Notes under the pieces: model-generated
The model's database searches: none
What the model was told of the DNA's origin: nothing
What the model saw: the letters and a program-made list of their open reading frames with translations, nothing else
Program-made: the position numbers and the translations under genes
In this document: positions 5,834-7,696 of the stretch, in pieces
How positions within the stretch are numbered: the stretch's first letter is position 1
How the letters are laid out: every line of letters begins with the position of its first letter
Origin: an uncultured bacterium
Lineage (GTDB): Bacteria > Bacillota > Clostridia > Christensenellales > QALW01
DNA: 7,696 bases
Direction: 5' to 3'
Assembly: GCA_905214315.1 (NCBI GenBank)
Contig: CAJMLN010000072.1
Span: 1 to 7,696 of the forward strand

Positions 5834-7501
5834 TTAAAACAGGCCGCTGATTTTGCCGGCTTCATCCACATCGATCTGCTCGGCCGCCGGCACCTTCGGC
5901 AAGCCGGGCATCGTCATAATATCCCCGGTAAGCACCACTAAAAATCCCGCGCCGGCCGAAATTTTTACACTGCGCACAGCCACCGTAAAATTCTCAGGCG
6001 CTCCCAGAAGAAGCGGATTATCGGAAAAGCTGTACTGTGTTTTTGCAATGCACACGGGCAGATGTGCATATCCCAGCGCAGTGAGCGCCTCGATCTGCTT
6101 TTTTGCCTGAGGCGAAACTGCGATACCGCTGCCGCCGTAAATCCGTTTTACAACGGCTTCGATCTTTTCCTCTATCGTTCCCTCCAGCGTATACGAGAAC
6201 GAAAACGCATTTTCTTCCTCACAAAGGCGCACAACCTCGTGCGCCAGCTCCTCGCCGCCCCGGCCGCCGTCGGCCCAGACACTGGAGAGCACCGCTTTTA
6301 CCCCCAGCGCGCGGCATTTTTCCATAATGAGCTCAATCTCCCGCCGGGTATCGGTGGGGAACTGATTCACCGCAACCACCAGGGGCAGATGATATACATT
6401 CTTTATATTGGAAGCATGGCGCAAAAGGTTGGGAAGCCCCTGTTCCAGCGCCTCCAGATTTTCCTGTCCCAATTCACTTTTAGGCAGGCCGCCGTGCATT
6501 TTCAGCGCGCGCACCGTAGCCACAAGCACTACGGCCGAGGGCTGAATTCCGGCGTACCGGCACTTGATATCCAGAAACTTTTCCGCCCCCAAATCGGCGC
6601 CGAAGCCGGCCTCGGTAACGGTATAATCCGCCAGATGCATGGCCATTTTGGTTGCCAGAACCGAATTGCAGCCATGGGCGATGTTGGCAAAGGGACCGCC
6701 GTGCACAAAAGCGGGCGTGCCCTCCAGCGTCTGCACCAGGTTGGGCTTCAAGGCATCCTTCAAAAGCGCGCACATAGCGCCCTGCGCATGAAGATCCCCC
6801 GCGGTAACAGGCTTTTCCTCATACGTATACCCTACAATAACGCGCGAAAGGCGGGCCTTTAAATCGGCAACGGAATCCGCAAGGCAAAATACCGCCATAA
6901 TTTCGGAAGCAACGGTAATATCAAACCCATCCTCCCGCGGCACACCGTTTACCCGGCCACCCAGCCCGTCGGTCACAAACCGCAGCTGGCGGTCGTTCAT
7001 ATCCACACAGCGGCGCCAGGTTACCCTGCGGGGGTCAATATTCAGCTTGTTTCCCTGATAAATATGGTTGTCCACCATGGCGGCAAGCAGGTTGTTGGCC
7101 GCGCCGATGGCATGAAAATCCCCGGTAAAATGCAGGTTGATATCCTCCATGGGCACCACCTGCGCATAGCCGCCCCCGGCCGCGCCGCCTTTAATTCCGA
7201 AAACCGGCCCCAGGGAAGGCTCCCGCAGGGCCGCTATCGTATTTTTGCCGATGCGCCGCAAAGCGTCCGCCAGCCCGATGCTGGTGGTGGTTTTTCCTTC
7301 GCCGGCCGGCGTAGGCGTAATGGCCGTTACCAAAATCAGCTTGCTGTTTTTGGCAGGCGTTTCCTTCAGCAGGGAAAGATCGATCTTTGCCTTATACTTT
7401 CCGTAATGCTCAATATATTTTTCATCGATTCCCGCCTCCTGCGCAACCTCATCGATACGCCGCATCGTTACAGACTGTGCAATTTCAATATCGCTTTTCA
7501 T
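5834..7501 (-). CDS. fhs: Formate-tetrahydrofolate ligase (formyltetrahydrofolate synthetase)
   Basis: The product is 555 residues, the usual bacterial length. It catalyses the ATP-dependent joining of formate to tetrahydrofolate to give 10-formyl-tetrahydrofolate in the cytoplasm, feeding purine and formyl-methionine synthesis; in acetogens it is a step of the Wood-Ljungdahl methyl branch. Seen: the P-loop region TPTPAGEGKTTT (about 62-73), EPSLGP (94-99), the family signature GIKGGAAGGGY (102-112), the second signature VATVRALKMHGG (327-338), and the conserved C-terminal stretch GDIMTMPGLPKVPAAEQID. All key motifs are intact. The start at 7501 (MKSDIEIAQ) has AGGGGG at 7512-7507, five bases upstream; an upstream TTG at 7528 in the same frame has no such support. 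The gene stands alone: folD, fchA, metF or other Wood-Ljungdahl genes are not adjacent, so the window does not show whether the host is an acetogen or uses the enzyme only for biosynthesis. Confidence 0.97.
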   Translation of the reverse strand: MKSDIEIAQSVTMRRIDEVAQEAGIDEKYIEHYGKYKAKIDLSLLKETPAKNSKLILVTAITPTPAGEGKTTTSIGLADALRRIGKNTIAALREPSLGPVFGIKGGAAGGGYAQVVPMEDINLHFTGDFHAIGAANNLLAAMVDNHIYQGNKLNIDPRRVTWRRCVDMNDRQLRFVTDGLGGRVNGVPREDGFDITVASEIMAVFCLADSVADLKARLSRVIVGYTYEEKPVTAGDLHAQGAMCALLKDALKPNLVQTLEGTPAFVHGGPFANIAHGCNSVLATKMAMHLADYTVTEAGFGADLGAEKFLDIKCRYAGIQPSAVVLVATVRALKMHGGLPKSELGQENLEALEQGLPNLLRHASNIKNVYHLPLVVAVNQFPTDTRREIELIMEKCRALGVKAVLSSVWADGGRGGEELAHEVVRLCEEENAFSFSYTLEGTIEEKIEAVVKRIYGGSGIAVSPQAKKQIEALTALGYAHLPVCIAKTQYSFSDNPLLLGAPENFTVAVRSVKISAGAGFLVVLTGDIMTMPGLPKVPAAEQIDVDEAGKISGLF

Positions 7502-7506
7502 TTTTA

Positions 7507-7512
7507 CCCCCT
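7507..7512 (-). promoter_or_regulatory. Shine-Dalgarno deciding the fhs start
   Basis: AGGGGG on the minus strand, five bases (TAAAA) before the ATG at 7501. It supports the conserved MKSDIEIAQ N-terminus over an in-frame upstream TTG at 7528. Confidence 0.75.
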
Positions 7513-7541
7513 GCTGCAAACCAGCCAAAATTTACGGTTGT

Positions 7542-7550
7542 ATTATAGCA
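7542..7550 (-). promoter_or_regulatory. Extended -10 promoter of fhs
   Basis: The minus strand reads TGCTATAAT at 7550-7542, a perfect extended -10 element (TGN plus TATAAT). The hexamer 17 bases upstream (TAGTGC) is a poor -35, which extended -10 promoters tolerate. The predicted start near 7535 gives a leader of about 34 bases, too short for a tetrahydrofolate riboswitch, and none is recognisable. Confidence 0.7.
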
Positions 7551-7665
7551 TGAAACTAAAAAAAGCACTATTAAATTTTTCCGGAAATATACCCGAACCC
7601 CCGCCGCCGTGCAAAAAGTAGAAAATGTTTGTTTTCCGCTCCTCTTTTTAAATACCCAACTTATC

Positions 7666-7696
7666 AAAAAAAAGAAAAAGGCCGTTTTAAAAACGG
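7666..7696 (-). terminator. Intrinsic terminator of a gene beyond the right edge (partial)
   Basis: On the minus strand the window opens with CCGTTTTTAAAACGG followed by CC, then TTTTTC and eight T (to 7666). The arms CCGTTTT and AAAACGG (7696-7690 with 7688-7682) pair. The CC at 7681-7680 would pair with GG just outside the window if the stem continues, which I cannot see. The T tract on the left side shows it stops minus-strand transcription coming from the right, isolating fhs from its upstream neighbour. Confidence 0.75.

Noticed and set aside
7502..7541. Tetrahydrofolate riboswitch in front of fhs
   Set aside because: The predicted leader is only about 34 bases and shows none of the expected multi-helix structure.
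7485..7667. A 60-codon minus-strand ORF ahead of fhs (TTG start, first residues MISWVFKK)
   Set aside because: It starts in the T tract of the upstream terminator with no ribosome binding site, spans the fhs promoter, and overlaps the fhs start in another frame.

Overview
All the genes I can support lie on the minus strand, so the window reads right to left biologically. The gene content and style point to an anaerobic Firmicute of class Clostridia: a clostridial-type formate-tetrahydrofolate ligase, a heterodimeric ABC exporter of the Firmicutes type, an AlgI-like MBOAT paired with a GDSR-type SGNH protein, strong purine-rich ribosome binding sites, and sigma-A-like -10 boxes. I cannot place it below class level from sequence alone.

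Layout, in transcription order. (1) 7696-7666: the end of an intrinsic terminator belonging to a gene outside the window. (2) 7501-5834: fhs, formate-tetrahydrofolate ligase, alone behind an extended -10 promoter. (3) 5833-5704: an intergenic stretch with a candidate promoter and a strong hairpin next to the start of the following operon. (4) 5688-3967 and 3970-2237: two half-size ABC exporter genes overlapping by 4 bases (ATGA). They form a heterodimer whose deviant residues divide between the subunits as expected for one degenerate and one competent ATP site. (5) 2189-2142: a convincing intrinsic terminator ending the ABC operon. (6) 2050-650 and 640-1: an MBOAT membrane O-acyltransferase followed after 9 bases by a membrane-anchored SGNH/GDSL protein. 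The second gene runs off the left edge, so only 213 residues are visible.

Three independent units are therefore present: one-carbon metabolism (fhs), export of an unidentified substrate (the ABC pair), and acylation of an unidentified cell-surface polymer (MBOAT plus SGNH). I see no link between them beyond co-orientation. There is no RNA gene, mobile element, CRISPR array or long unexplained stretch; the largest gaps are about 130 to 195 bases and are described as regulatory features. I did not find a clearly new system. The items most worth checking are the tyrosine-containing C-terminus of the MBOAT protein, the split degenerate site of the exporter, and the hairpin abutting the ribosome binding site of the exporter operon.
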